Below, in pieces: positions 9,801 through 16,455 of a stretch of DNA of 64,000 nt (its first letter is position 1; every line of letters starts with the position of its first letter). This DNA is from Cellulomonas sp. C5510 (GTDB taxonomy: Bacteria; Actinomycetota; Actinomycetes; Actinomycetales; Cellulomonadaceae). The stretch spans positions 434,001 through 498,000 of the forward strand of contig NZ_CP081862.1 in the NCBI RefSeq assembly GCF_019797765.1, in the 5' to 3' direction. Made by a program: the position numbers and the translations under genes. The notes beneath the pieces were generated by a model, which saw only the letters and a list, made by a program, of their open reading frames with translations, was not told the DNA's origin and did not search any database.

Positions 9801-10833
9801 AGCGCTCCGGGAGTTCGAGGACCGTCACACCCAGGACCCCGTCTGTCGTGAGGATCGCGTTGCCGACAGGCACCTGCCCGCCGTCGACCACCACGAGGAC
9901 GTGCGGCAGCGGCGCCTCCGCGGCATACCCGAAGCGCGGGCGGTCCACGAGGTCCTCGGGCAGCAGGGACTCCACGTCCGCGAGGGCGGTGCCGATGAGC
10001 CGGGCCGCCCCCACGGCGTCCCGGGAGCGGGTGGAGTGGGCGTGCGGCAGCCACTTGACCCAGTCCCACTCGGGCAGCGCGGCGGCGTCAGCGATCACGG
10101 CGACCTGCAGGTCCTCCGGCGCGTGGAACGTGGCGAGCTGCGTCACGAGCGCGCGGGCCAGGGCGCGGGACTCCGCGGCGGCGCCCGTGACCTCGATGCG
10201 GGCGACCGAGCGCACGTCGAACGCCAGCGGCACGCCCTGCTGCACGCGGTGCGTCACGAGGAACCGGTGTGCGGCCGACGCGGCGACCGGGTCCAGCTGG
10301 GCGAGCGGCGGCGTCTGCGGCGCCTCCAGGTCGAGGCAGAGGGGCTGCGTGCCCACGCCGACGCGCGCGTGCAGGAAGTCGTCGTGCTGCGGCCGCCGCT
10401 CCCACACGCGGGTGCGCTCCTCCGCGACGGCGGGCAGCGCGCGCGGGTCGGGCGACGTCCACTCGGCGGCGCGGCGCTGGGCGCTCGCGGCCTGGCGCAC
10501 CGACGACCGCAGGTCCGCCAGGTACGCGAGGTACTCGCGCCGGGCCCCGACCACCTGCGCCTGGTGCTGCGAGCGCTGGCGCCAGCCGTTCACGCCGACG
10601 AACCCGAGCGACGCGAGCAGGAACATGCCCGCGGCGATGTAGCCGCGCGGACCGGGCTGGTTCATCGCGACGAAGACGATGGAGCCGACCGACCCGAGCA
10701 TCGGGATCGCGTTCGCCAGCAGGCCGCTCACGCCGTCGGACGCCTGGATCTCCGGTGGCGGCTGCAGGACGACCTGCCCGCTGGGGACGGCGGGCGGCTC
10801 CAGGCGCGTCCCCTGCTGCGGCGCGATCGACAT
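6856..10833 (-). CDS. eccC: Type VII secretion ATPase EccC (FtsK/SpoIIIE family)
   Basis: Motor ATPase of an ESX-type secretion system, 1325 residues, the usual length for a fused EccCa/EccCb. It has two N-terminal membrane helices (about residues 40-80). Three FtsK-like ATPase domains follow, each with a Walker A motif: GATGSGKSE near residue 480, GAPRTGKST near 840 and GDGGSGKSA near 1125. The first has the Walker B text VVLVDFKGG. In this family the last domain binds the substrate C-terminal signal. I chose ATG 10833 because the upstream open frame has no conserved sequence; an AGGAGG lies about 15 bases before it, a rather long spacing. It is transcribed alone, divergent from the EccD-like gene. 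No FHA domain is fused to it, unlike the firmicute EssC. Confidence 0.95.
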   Translation of the reverse strand: MSIAPQQGTRLEPPAVPSGQVVLQPPPEIQASDGVSGLLANAIPMLGSVGSIVFVAMNQPGPRGYIAAGMFLLASLGFVGVNGWRQRSQHQAQVVGARREYLAYLADLRSSVRQAASAQRRAAEWTSPDPRALPAVAEERTRVWERRPQHDDFLHARVGVGTQPLCLDLEAPQTPPLAQLDPVAASAAHRFLVTHRVQQGVPLAFDVRSVARIEVTGAAAESRALARALVTQLATFHAPEDLQVAVIADAAALPEWDWVKWLPHAHSTRSRDAVGAARLIGTALADVESLLPEDLVDRPRFGYAAEAPLPHVLVVVDGGQVPVGNAILTTDGVLGVTVLELPERWGELDDVTTLRLNVGAAVTTPEATRAPVDVLRLGSAPVRVDGDQMSVPDAEATARRLLPLHVESGPERSDEEVSSELVDLLGVGDVRDLDLSVAWRPRLPRDRLRVPIGVTPQGQPVALDIKESAQQGMGPHGLIIGATGSGKSEVLRTLVLALALTHSSEDLNVVLVDFKGGATFAGMADMPHVSAIITNLGEELTLVDRMQDALQGEMVRRQELLRAAGNFANVADYEKARRGGRTDLAPLPALLIVCDEFSELLSAKPEFVDLFVTIGRLGRSLQMHLLLSSQRLEEGRLRGLESHLSYRIGLRTFSAAESRTVLGVPDAYTLPPVPGTGYLKPDTTTMIQFRAAYVSGPPRTRRTAGGGGAVTGTGRGRLESFTAAPVLGGVEELPATTEVLPSEPEETRATFDIAVQRMKGQGPPAHQVWLPPLVVPRTLDELMPDLTADPRLGLVSPGWRAAGTLTVPLGTVDRPLEQRRENLTVSLGGAAGHMAVVGAPRTGKSTVLRSVVTSLALTRTPLEVQVYVLDFGGGTFAPLASLAHVAGVASRAEPDVVRRVVSEVESIVDERERYFRQHAIDSIETYRTRREQGTADDGYGDVFLLVDGWSTVRTEFDELEARIQALAGRGLTFGVHLVATAARWMDFRTQVKDLFGTRLELRLGDPMDSEIDRKVAVNVPQERPGRGLAVSKHHVLTALPRIDGDPSPDTLGAGITHLVDAVNAAWQGPAAPKLRLLPEQVTLAQVLADPRADAGRLLLGIDEAALAPVGVDVREEPHLYAFGDGGSGKSALLRAVAREVRRLHTPQQAQIFAVDVRRSLLGEIPEEYLAGYFTTQEQAAGEIQGLADYLRGRLPGPDVTPEQLRNRSWWSGAEVYVLVDDYDLVATTTGNPLTPLVPLLAQAGDVGLHLVLARRSGGAGRALYEPVLQALRDLAAPGVVLSGSPDEGALVGGAKPVPGVPGRAQLVTRDAGRQVVQLAWTPPTL

Positions 10834-10897
10834 CGTCGGCGCTCGGTCCCTCCTGCCGGGCGGGGAGCCGCACGCCCCCCGACGTTCTCGTGCGGTC

Positions 10898-10903
10898 AAC
10901 CTA
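10898..10903 (-). promoter_or_regulatory. Candidate -10 box (TAGGTT) for eccC
   Basis: TAGGTT on the minus strand, about 65 bases upstream of the eccC start in the 258-base divergent gap between eccC and the EccD-like gene. No clear -35 was seen. Confidence 0.4.
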
Positions 10904-11009
10904 CCCGGGCCGGCGCGCGCGGGCGGGCCACGGGTCCGCCGCCCGGGCGAACCTGGGGACCACGGGCGCGACCGCACGAGGACCGACGTGCCGACGTGGC
11001 CCGACCGCA

Positions 11010-11015
11010 TAGCAT
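11010..11015 (+). promoter_or_regulatory. Candidate -10 box (TAGCAT) for the EccD-like gene
   Basis: TAGCAT overlaps an in-frame ATG at 11014. If this is the -10 element, that ATG is not transcribed and the true start is the GTG at 11092, which has its own Shine-Dalgarno sequence. Confidence 0.4.
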
Positions 11016-11091
11016 GACTGCGCTGCGCCCGGGGGCAGGCGGGTCCGCCGCCGCCGTCCGTCCCGAGCGCCCGACCGCGGAGGGAGCGCGC

Positions 11092-12456
11092 GTGACGGTC
11101 CAGGCACCCGCGGCGCTGACGCGCGTCGCCGTGCACCTGGGAGGCCGTCGCCTCGACGTCGCCCTCGACGCGGGCCGCACGCTCGGGGAGCTCCTCGCCG
11201 CCGCGCAGGTCCCGCTGGTCCCCGGACTGCTCGTGCTCGACTCCGCGGGCGGCGTCCTCGACCTCGCCGCCCCTGTCGCCGCCCAGGTGCCGGACGGGGC
11301 CGCCGTCCACGTGGTCGCGCCCGCCCCCCGGCCCCGCGGCCGCGCCGCCCGGCTGCGGACCGGCCGGGTCGCACGACGCCCCGACCCGCAGCCGGCGCTG
11401 CTCGCCGCCGCCGCGGCGTCCGCCGGCGTCCTCGCGGTCGTCGTCCTGGCGGATCCCACCCCGCGTGGCGCCCTCACGCTGGTCGCCGCGCTGGTCCTGG
11501 CCGTCGGTGCCCTGGCGCTCGCGGTCGTCCCCGTCCCGGCGCGCTCGGCCGCCACGCTCGTCGTACCCGTGCTGGCGTTCGCCGCGGGGGTCGCGGCCGT
11601 CGACCCGGCCACCGCTGCCGACCGCCGCCTCGCGCTCGCCGCCGGCCTGGTGTGCGCGACCGCCGCCGCCGCCGTCCGGTGGGTCGCCGCCCGCGCGCAC
11701 CGCTCCGGCCGCGACCTGGCCTCCGCCGTCCTCGCCGGCACCGGCGTCCCGGCCGCCGTCGTCCTCACGGTGCTGCTCGCGGGCCTGCCCGGGGTGCTCG
11801 CCGCGGCGGCCCTGCTCGGCCTCGTCCCGGTCGCCCTGCGGGCGCTGCCCGTGCTCGCGCTGTCTGTGCCCGACGAGCAGCTCGTCGACCTCGCGCACGT
11901 GGCCCGCACCGCGCCGTCCGTCCGCGGCCCCCGGCCGCGGGCGCTCGGGCGCGTGAACGAGCGCCAGGTCGTGCTCACCGTCGGCGCGGCCGAGCGCCGC
12001 ACGGATGCGGGCGTCCTGCTCGTCTGCGCGGTCCCGCCGCTGCTGGTGCCGGTCGTGGTCGGCGCCGCCCTGGCGGACCCGGTGCGCGGCACCCTGCGCG
12101 GCTGGGCGGCGGTGGCGCTGGTGGCCGCGCTGCTCGCCGTGCTGGGGCTGCAGCCCCGCGCGGCACGGGGGCCGGTCGCCCGCTGGGCGCCGCGCGCCGC
12201 GGCGGGCCTGGTGCTCGTCGAGCTGGCGGTGCTCGGCGGCCCGCGGCTCGGAGGGTCGGCCGTCCTGGTCGCCGTCGGCTGCGCGGTGCTCGCCGTGCTC
12301 GTGGCGGCCGTGTCGGTCGCGCTCGGCCGCGGCTGGCGCTCCGTCGTGGCGTCCCGGTTCGCCGACGCGGTCGAGGGGTTCGGCGTCGTGCTCGCGCTGC
12401 CCGCCGCGCTCGTCGCGGCCGACCTCGTGGAGACCCTGCGGCGGGTGACCTCGTGA
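11092..12456 (+). CDS. EccD-like type VII secretion membrane protein (paralogue 1)
   Basis: Integral membrane protein of 454 residues. It has an N-terminal ubiquitin-like domain of about 75 residues (TRVAVHLGGRRLDVALDAG onwards), a basic linker, and about 10-11 transmembrane helices. This is the EccD plan, in which EccD forms the membrane channel of the ESX complex. GTG 11092 is preferred because GGAGGG lies 7 bases upstream; ATG 11014 overlaps a -10-like hexamer. A second, more typical EccD is encoded at 22393. Here the gene pairs with divergent eccC on the left and a zinc-ribbon/RDD/FHA gene on the right. Whether both EccD proteins enter the same complex is unknown. Confidence 0.75.
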   Translation: MTVQAPAALTRVAVHLGGRRLDVALDAGRTLGELLAAAQVPLVPGLLVLDSAGGVLDLAAPVAAQVPDGAAVHVVAPAPRPRGRAARLRTGRVARRPDPQPALLAAAAASAGVLAVVVLADPTPRGALTLVAALVLAVGALALAVVPVPARSAATLVVPVLAFAAGVAAVDPATAADRRLALAAGLVCATAAAAVRWVAARAHRSGRDLASAVLAGTGVPAAVVLTVLLAGLPGVLAAAALLGLVPVALRALPVLALSVPDEQLVDLAHVARTAPSVRGPRPRALGRVNERQVVLTVGAAERRTDAGVLLVCAVPPLLVPVVVGAALADPVRGTLRGWAAVALVAALLAVLGLQPRAARGPVARWAPRAAAGLVLVELAVLGGPRLGGSAVLVAVGCAVLAVLVAAVSVALGRGWRSVVASRFADAVEGFGVVLALPAALVAADLVETLRRVTS

Positions 12457-12546
12457 GGCCCGGAGCGAGCCGGTGGAGCCGGCCGTGAGCACGTGGAGCT
12501 GGAGGACCAGGGTGACGGCGACAGGGGGCGGGACGTGGAGCAGACG

Positions 12547-14109
12547 ATGAGCGCCGTGCCGGTCGCCACCGTCGCGGCGTGCGCGAGCTGCCGGCGTCCC
12601 CTGCAGCCCGGGGCGCGGTTCTGCACCGCCTGCGGGACGCCGGCGCAGCCGGACGCCACCGTGACCCTCGTCGAGGGCGCCCAGGGCCGCACCCGGTCGG
12701 CGTCCGCCGCGCGCGAACCGCGCCCCGCCGTGCTGCACCCCGCCTTCGGGGACGCGACGCCCGCCGCGCCCGCGCGCCGGGTCCTGGCCTACGCCCTCGA
12801 CGCGGTCGCCGTCGGCGCCGTCGCCGGCGGGCTGCTCGCGTGGACCGGGTCGTGGCTGCTCGTCGGTCTCGCCGTCCTCGAGCTGGCCGTCGGGCTCGTC
12901 GTCTGGGAGGCGCACACGGGCCGCACGTTCGGCAACACCGCGCTCGGGCTGCGCACGGCCCGCGAGGAGACCCCGTACTCCGTCGGGCCGGCCCGCGCGT
13001 TCCTGCGCGGTCTGGTGCTCACCGCCGGCCACGCCGTCGCGGGACTCGGGCAGTGGGTCGTCGTCGCGTCCGGAGCGTTCGACCGCACCGGACGCGCGCA
13101 GGGTTGGCACGACCGCGTCGGCCGGGCGGTCGTCGTGGACGTCCGGGCGCACGAGCGCGCCGCCGAGGCCGTGTCGGACGCCGCGGAGCGCGAGCGCGCG
13201 GGGGCCGTCGCGGAACCGCGCGGCTCCGCGGTGCCCGGGCCGGTCGCGTCGGTCGCGTCGCAGGTCGGTGGGCCGGGGTCGTGGGCGACGAGCACCCCGG
13301 GAGGTGTGGCGGGGCCGGCCGCGCCGCCCGGACCCGACGCGTACGCGACCGGGGTGCCCGGCGGCCCCGCGGTGTCGCCGGCCGCGGCTGCGGGCGGTGC
13401 CGGCCCGGGCCCGGGTGCCGCCACGACGACGCCGCCCAGCTCCGTGCCCGCTGCTCCGTCCGGCGCCGTCCCGGCGGGCGCGGCAGCGCACCCGCCCGCA
13501 CCCGCCGGCCGCCGCGCCGCCCGCGCTGCCGCGGAGCAGGCGTCCCCCGCCGCGGCGGGGTCGTCGTCCACACGCCCGGGGTCGGGGGTTCCGTCGCCGG
13601 TCGGCCCGGCCGCGGCCGCGCCGACCCCGCCCACCTCGGTGCCGTCCACCCCGGCGCCCACCGCGCAGGCGCCGTCCTCGGCGGGGATCCGGCCGGTCGT
13701 GCCCGGTCCGGCCCCGGTCGAGCCCGCGCCCGCAGCTGCCTCACGCGCGGTGGACCGGGCGCAGCCGGCGCCGTTCCTCGTCACCCTCGACACGGGCCAG
13801 GTCATGTCCGTGACCGGTCCGGGCCTCATCGGCCGCGCGCCGCGTCCCACCCCGGGCGAGCGCTGCGACCACGTGATCGTCGTCGAGGACCCCGAGCGGA
13901 GCGTCTCCCGCACGCACGCGCGGTTCGGCATCGAGGCGGGGACGTTCTGGGTGTCCGACGCGGGCTCGGGCAACGGCACGACCCTGCGCCTGCCGAGCGG
14001 CCGCGTGGTGCCGGTCCCCTCTGACCAGCGCGTGCCGGTGCCGTCGGGCTCGACGATCCAGGTCGGTGACCGCGGCGTCCGGATCGACGCCCCGACGCCG
14101 CGCGGCTGA
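12547..14109 (+). CDS. Zinc-ribbon / RDD / FHA membrane protein (paralogue 2)
   Basis: A 520-residue protein with the same layout as the gene at 5488. Zinc-ribbon cysteines are at exactly the same positions (12, 15, 26, 29), followed by an RDD membrane domain (about 75-205) and a long Ala/Pro/Gly-rich disordered linker (about 210-400). A C-terminal FHA domain (about 405-515) shows GRAPRPTPGE, SVSRTHARF and GSGNGTTL. The Arg and Ser-x-x-His residues expected for phosphopeptide binding are present, so binding should be intact. ATG 12547 is used; an upstream in-frame GTG is possible. It lies downstream of the EccD-like gene and is probably co-transcribed with it. A function in the secretion system is inferred from position. 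Confidence 0.82.
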   Translation: MSAVPVATVAACASCRRPLQPGARFCTACGTPAQPDATVTLVEGAQGRTRSASAAREPRPAVLHPAFGDATPAAPARRVLAYALDAVAVGAVAGGLLAWTGSWLLVGLAVLELAVGLVVWEAHTGRTFGNTALGLRTAREETPYSVGPARAFLRGLVLTAGHAVAGLGQWVVVASGAFDRTGRAQGWHDRVGRAVVVDVRAHERAAEAVSDAAERERAGAVAEPRGSAVPGPVASVASQVGGPGSWATSTPGGVAGPAAPPGPDAYATGVPGGPAVSPAAAAGGAGPGPGAATTTPPSSVPAAPSGAVPAGAAAHPPAPAGRRAARAAAEQASPAAAGSSSTRPGSGVPSPVGPAAAAPTPPTSVPSTPAPTAQAPSSAGIRPVVPGPAPVEPAPAAASRAVDRAQPAPFLVTLDTGQVMSVTGPGLIGRAPRPTPGERCDHVIVVEDPERSVSRTHARFGIEAGTFWVSDAGSGNGTTLRLPSGRVVPVPSDQRVPVPSGSTIQVGDRGVRIDAPTPRG

Positions 14110-14202
14110 GCTTCCCGGGCCCGATGGATGCCCCTCGGCGCTCGGCGGCCCGGGTGGTCCGCACCGCGTGACGTCAGCGCCGCGGGAGCTCGCCGAGTCT
14201 GT

Positions 14203-14661
14203 TCAGCGAGGCGGGCGTGCGCCGCCCGCCCGGGCCGCGGACGCGAGCGCCATGGTGCGCGCCGCCTGGTGGACGAAGACGGCGAGCTGCGCGACCCCGA
14301 GACCGACGATGACGGGTGTGGTGACCGACAGCAGGAGTGAGCCGGCACCGCCCGCCACCCGCGCGACGCCGTGCACCAAGCCACCGAGCGCGAGCAACGG
14401 TGTCAGGCAGACCAGGACGAAGGAGGAAGCGACAGGGGCCCGCCCTGCGACCACCGCGAAGCCGCAGGCGGAGGTGCCGAGCCCGACCCCGGTGAGCGCT
14501 GCCGCCCACGCCGCGAGGCGGAGGTCTGGTTCGGTGCCGTACACCGCGGTCAGGACACCCGTCGCGAGCGCGAAGGGTGCGGCGAGAAGCGATGCGATCG
14601 CGCAGACCAGGGCGTTGCGGCGGGCTCTTTCGGGTGTCATGAGGACTGGTGCCGTGCTCAT
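14203..14661 (-). CDS. Small membrane protein at the end of the ESX operon
   Basis: A 152-residue protein with about four hydrophobic helices and a short basic C-terminus (ARAGGARPPR). I do not recognise the family. The ATG overlaps the stop of the preceding WXG-like membrane protein by 4 bases, so it is translationally coupled and is the last gene of the leftward secretion operon. Residues 15-30, 45-65, 75-100 and 110-130 are the approximate membrane spans. It could be a partner or stabiliser of the upstream membrane protein. Confidence 0.7.
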   Translation of the reverse strand: MSTAPVLMTPERARRNALVCAIASLLAAPFALATGVLTAVYGTEPDLRLAAWAAALTGVGLGTSACGFAVVAGRAPVASSFVLVCLTPLLALGGLVHGVARVAGGAGSLLLSVTTPVIVGLGVAQLAVFVHQAARTMALASAARAGGARPPR

Positions 14662-15359
14662 GACAGCGCGAAGGACGGCCAGGCGGTCAGGCCCGAGGAC
14701 GCGACCCCGTTGAGCGTGTTCTCGGCGGACGACGCCTTCGACGTGAGGACGAGGAGCGTCCCGCCCAGCTCCATGAGCGCAGTGAGCGCCGCGAGAGTGG
14801 CGAGGACCGGAGCTGCTGGGAGACCGATGATCGTCCCCGTCGCGACGATCGCGCCGCCGATCCCCGCGAGCAGGGAGAAGACCGCCGCTCCGACACCGCA
14901 CCAGAACACGACGATCCCGTCCCGCACCTGGTCGAGGGCCGCGGTGATACCTGCCGTGAACTCGTCACGGACGGCCCGGAGGGCCGCCTGCTGCTCGGGC
15001 ACCTTCTGGCGGTACTGCTCGGCGGCCGCGCCGTCCCACGCGTCGTCGGTGCGCAGGTCGCCGGCGTCGAGCCTCTCCGCCAGGGCGGACGTCACCGCGG
15101 CGACCTCCGCATGCCAGGCGTCGCGCGTCTCGGTGAGCTCCCCGGGGTCCCCGGCGTACAGCAGCTTGTCCCCGATCCACAGCGTCACCTCGCGGAACCG
15201 GCGCACGAACGCGTTCCAGCCGTCCTCGACCCGCTCGACGACCCACGTGAGGAGATCCGGCACCGCCCGCAGCGCGGAGCTCACGGCCGCAGCCAGCTCG
15301 GCGACCTTGCGGTCGAGCCGCTCGCGCAGCTCCGTGATCTCGGCGACCACCTCGTCCAT
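14658..15359 (-). CDS. WXG-like helical protein with C-terminal membrane segments
   Basis: A 233-residue protein. The first 140 residues are amphipathic helices containing a W-D-G turn (Trp108) followed by AAAEQYRQ, which resembles the WXG100 hairpin. Residues about 150-215 are two or three hydrophobic segments. WXG100 proteins normally lack membrane anchors, so this may be a membrane-held partner of the secretion machine, or a large substrate whose C-terminal half inserts in membranes. It is translationally coupled to the gene at 14203 and lies 11 bases after the EspC-like gene. The family is not recognised with certainty. Confidence 0.75.
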   Translation of the reverse strand: MDEVVAEITELRERLDRKVAELAAAVSSALRAVPDLLTWVVERVEDGWNAFVRRFREVTLWIGDKLLYAGDPGELTETRDAWHAEVAAVTSALAERLDAGDLRTDDAWDGAAAEQYRQKVPEQQAALRAVRDEFTAGITAALDQVRDGIVVFWCGVGAAVFSLLAGIGGAIVATGTIIGLPAAPVLATLAALTALMELGGTLLVLTSKASSAENTLNGVASSGLTAWPSFALS

Positions 15360-15370
15360 CGCAGCTCCTC

Positions 15371-15682
15371 TCAGTGGTCCCAGGTCCAGAGGCCGGCGAT
15401 CCTGTCGCGGGCGTCCTGGTCGGCGCCCTCGTACGTCGCGCGCACCCGTCGCAGGGCGGTGGCGGCACCGCCGCTCGCGGCTTCACCCTCCTGGAGCAGG
15501 CGCTCGACCTGGGCCCGGAGGGACTCGTAGGTGTCCGCCACGCTGAGAGCGGCGAACGAGAAGGCCCGGGGGCGCACGTGGAGGCCGATCACGCGCGTCC
15601 TCGCGTCCTCGAGCCCGTCCGCGGTGTCGTCCCAGAGCGCCGCGTCGGCGGTCAGCGCGTCCAGAGCGGCCGTGACGCTCAT
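15371..15682 (-). CDS. EspC-like small ESX secretion-associated protein
   Basis: A 103-residue, mostly helical protein that resembles the EspC/DUF2580-type proteins of ESX loci. Near its C-terminus it has Tyr84-x-x-x-Asp88, the YxxxD/E export signal of type VII substrates, so it is a likely substrate or co-substrate. ATG 15682 has GGGAGG 6 bases upstream; the longer in-frame start at 15709 would overlap the previous gene and adds a Cys/Arg-rich stretch, so it is disfavoured. It lies 16 bases after the YbaB-like gene. Confidence 0.75.
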   Translation of the reverse strand: MSVTAALDALTADAALWDDTADGLEDARTRVIGLHVRPRAFSFAALSVADTYESLRAQVERLLQEGEAASGGAATALRRVRATYEGADQDARDRIAGLWTWDH

Positions 15683-15698
15683 CGCCGTCCTCCCGCCT

Positions 15699-16442
15699 TC
15701 ACAGCACACCGAGGCGGGCCGCGAGACCCCGCGCGTCGGCGACGTCGGCCGCGATCGCCCCCAGTGCGGTGCCGTCGAGCAACGAGGCCGGTGCAGCCGC
15801 GGCGGCAGCCGCGGCGGCAGCGTGCACCGCCTGCGTCATCTCCCGTGAGATGTTCGTGCCGTGGGCTCGTGCAGCCCAGCCCTCGTCGACCTCCACCCGC
15901 ACAGGGGACCCCGAACCGTCCGCCCAGGCGCGCACGTGGCCGTCCGAGCTCCGACCCGCGTGCTCCCGCGACGCGCGCTGCTGGACCTGCTCGAGCGCCG
16001 TGTCGAGCTCCGCGTTGATCTCCCGGAGCATCTCCGCGAGCGACCGCATCGCGTACCGGGCGTCCAGCCGATCACCGCGTGCGCTCACGATGTCGGCCAG
16101 GTCGGCGGCGAGACTGGTGCTCCTGGGCGGAGCCGGTCGTGTCAGCGGCGTCGAGTCGTCGTCGGCGACCTGCTCCGCCCAGGAGCGGAGCCGTGCGGTG
16201 GCAGCCGAGGCCACCGCGCTGACCAGGGCAGGGCCGAGATCGGCTGGTGCCAGGACGTTGCGCCAGGTGCTGGTCAACTTGACCCGGTGGAGCCGGCCGT
16301 CCGCGCCGAGGAGCACGCTCAGCTGTCCGGTCTCGTCCGCGCCCGCGACCGGGGGGCCCGCGTCGACGGCGCGCTCGTAGACCTGCGCGCGCCGATCCAG
16401 ATCGTCCCGGAGGTCGGCGAGCGGCTCGGGGTCGTCACTCAC
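15699..16442 (-). CDS. YbaB/EbfC-like protein of the ESX operon
   Basis: A 247-residue protein. Residues about 30-95 resemble the YbaB/EbfC fold (GADGRLHRVKL, then STWRNVLAPADLGPAL and a long helix). YbaB-like proteins are found beside ESX genes in other actinobacteria. The C-terminal half is helical, with an Ala-rich stretch and a central segment rich in Arg and Glu, and may be coiled coil. GTG 16442 is chosen from GAGGGT about 9 bases upstream. It follows the Gly-rich protein gene by 13 bases. Its function, possibly as an intracellular partner or chaperone of the substrates, is inferred. Confidence 0.65.
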   Translation of the reverse strand: MSDDPEPLADLRDDLDRRAQVYERAVDAGPPVAGADETGQLSVLLGADGRLHRVKLTSTWRNVLAPADLGPALVSAVASAATARLRSWAEQVADDDSTPLTRPAPPRSTSLAADLADIVSARGDRLDARYAMRSLAEMLREINAELDTALEQVQQRASREHAGRSSDGHVRAWADGSGSPVRVEVDEGWAARAHGTNISREMTQAVHAAAAAAAAAAPASLLDGTALGAIAADVADARGLAARLGVL

Positions 16443-16455
16443 GTCGGTCGGACCC

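Noticed and set aside
10834..13491. Extension of the eccC frame upstream to 13491
   Set aside because: Upstream of 10833 the frame is only Arg/Gly/Ala-rich sequence without homology and it lies antisense to the EccD-like and FHA genes. The protein logically begins at the ATG at 10833.
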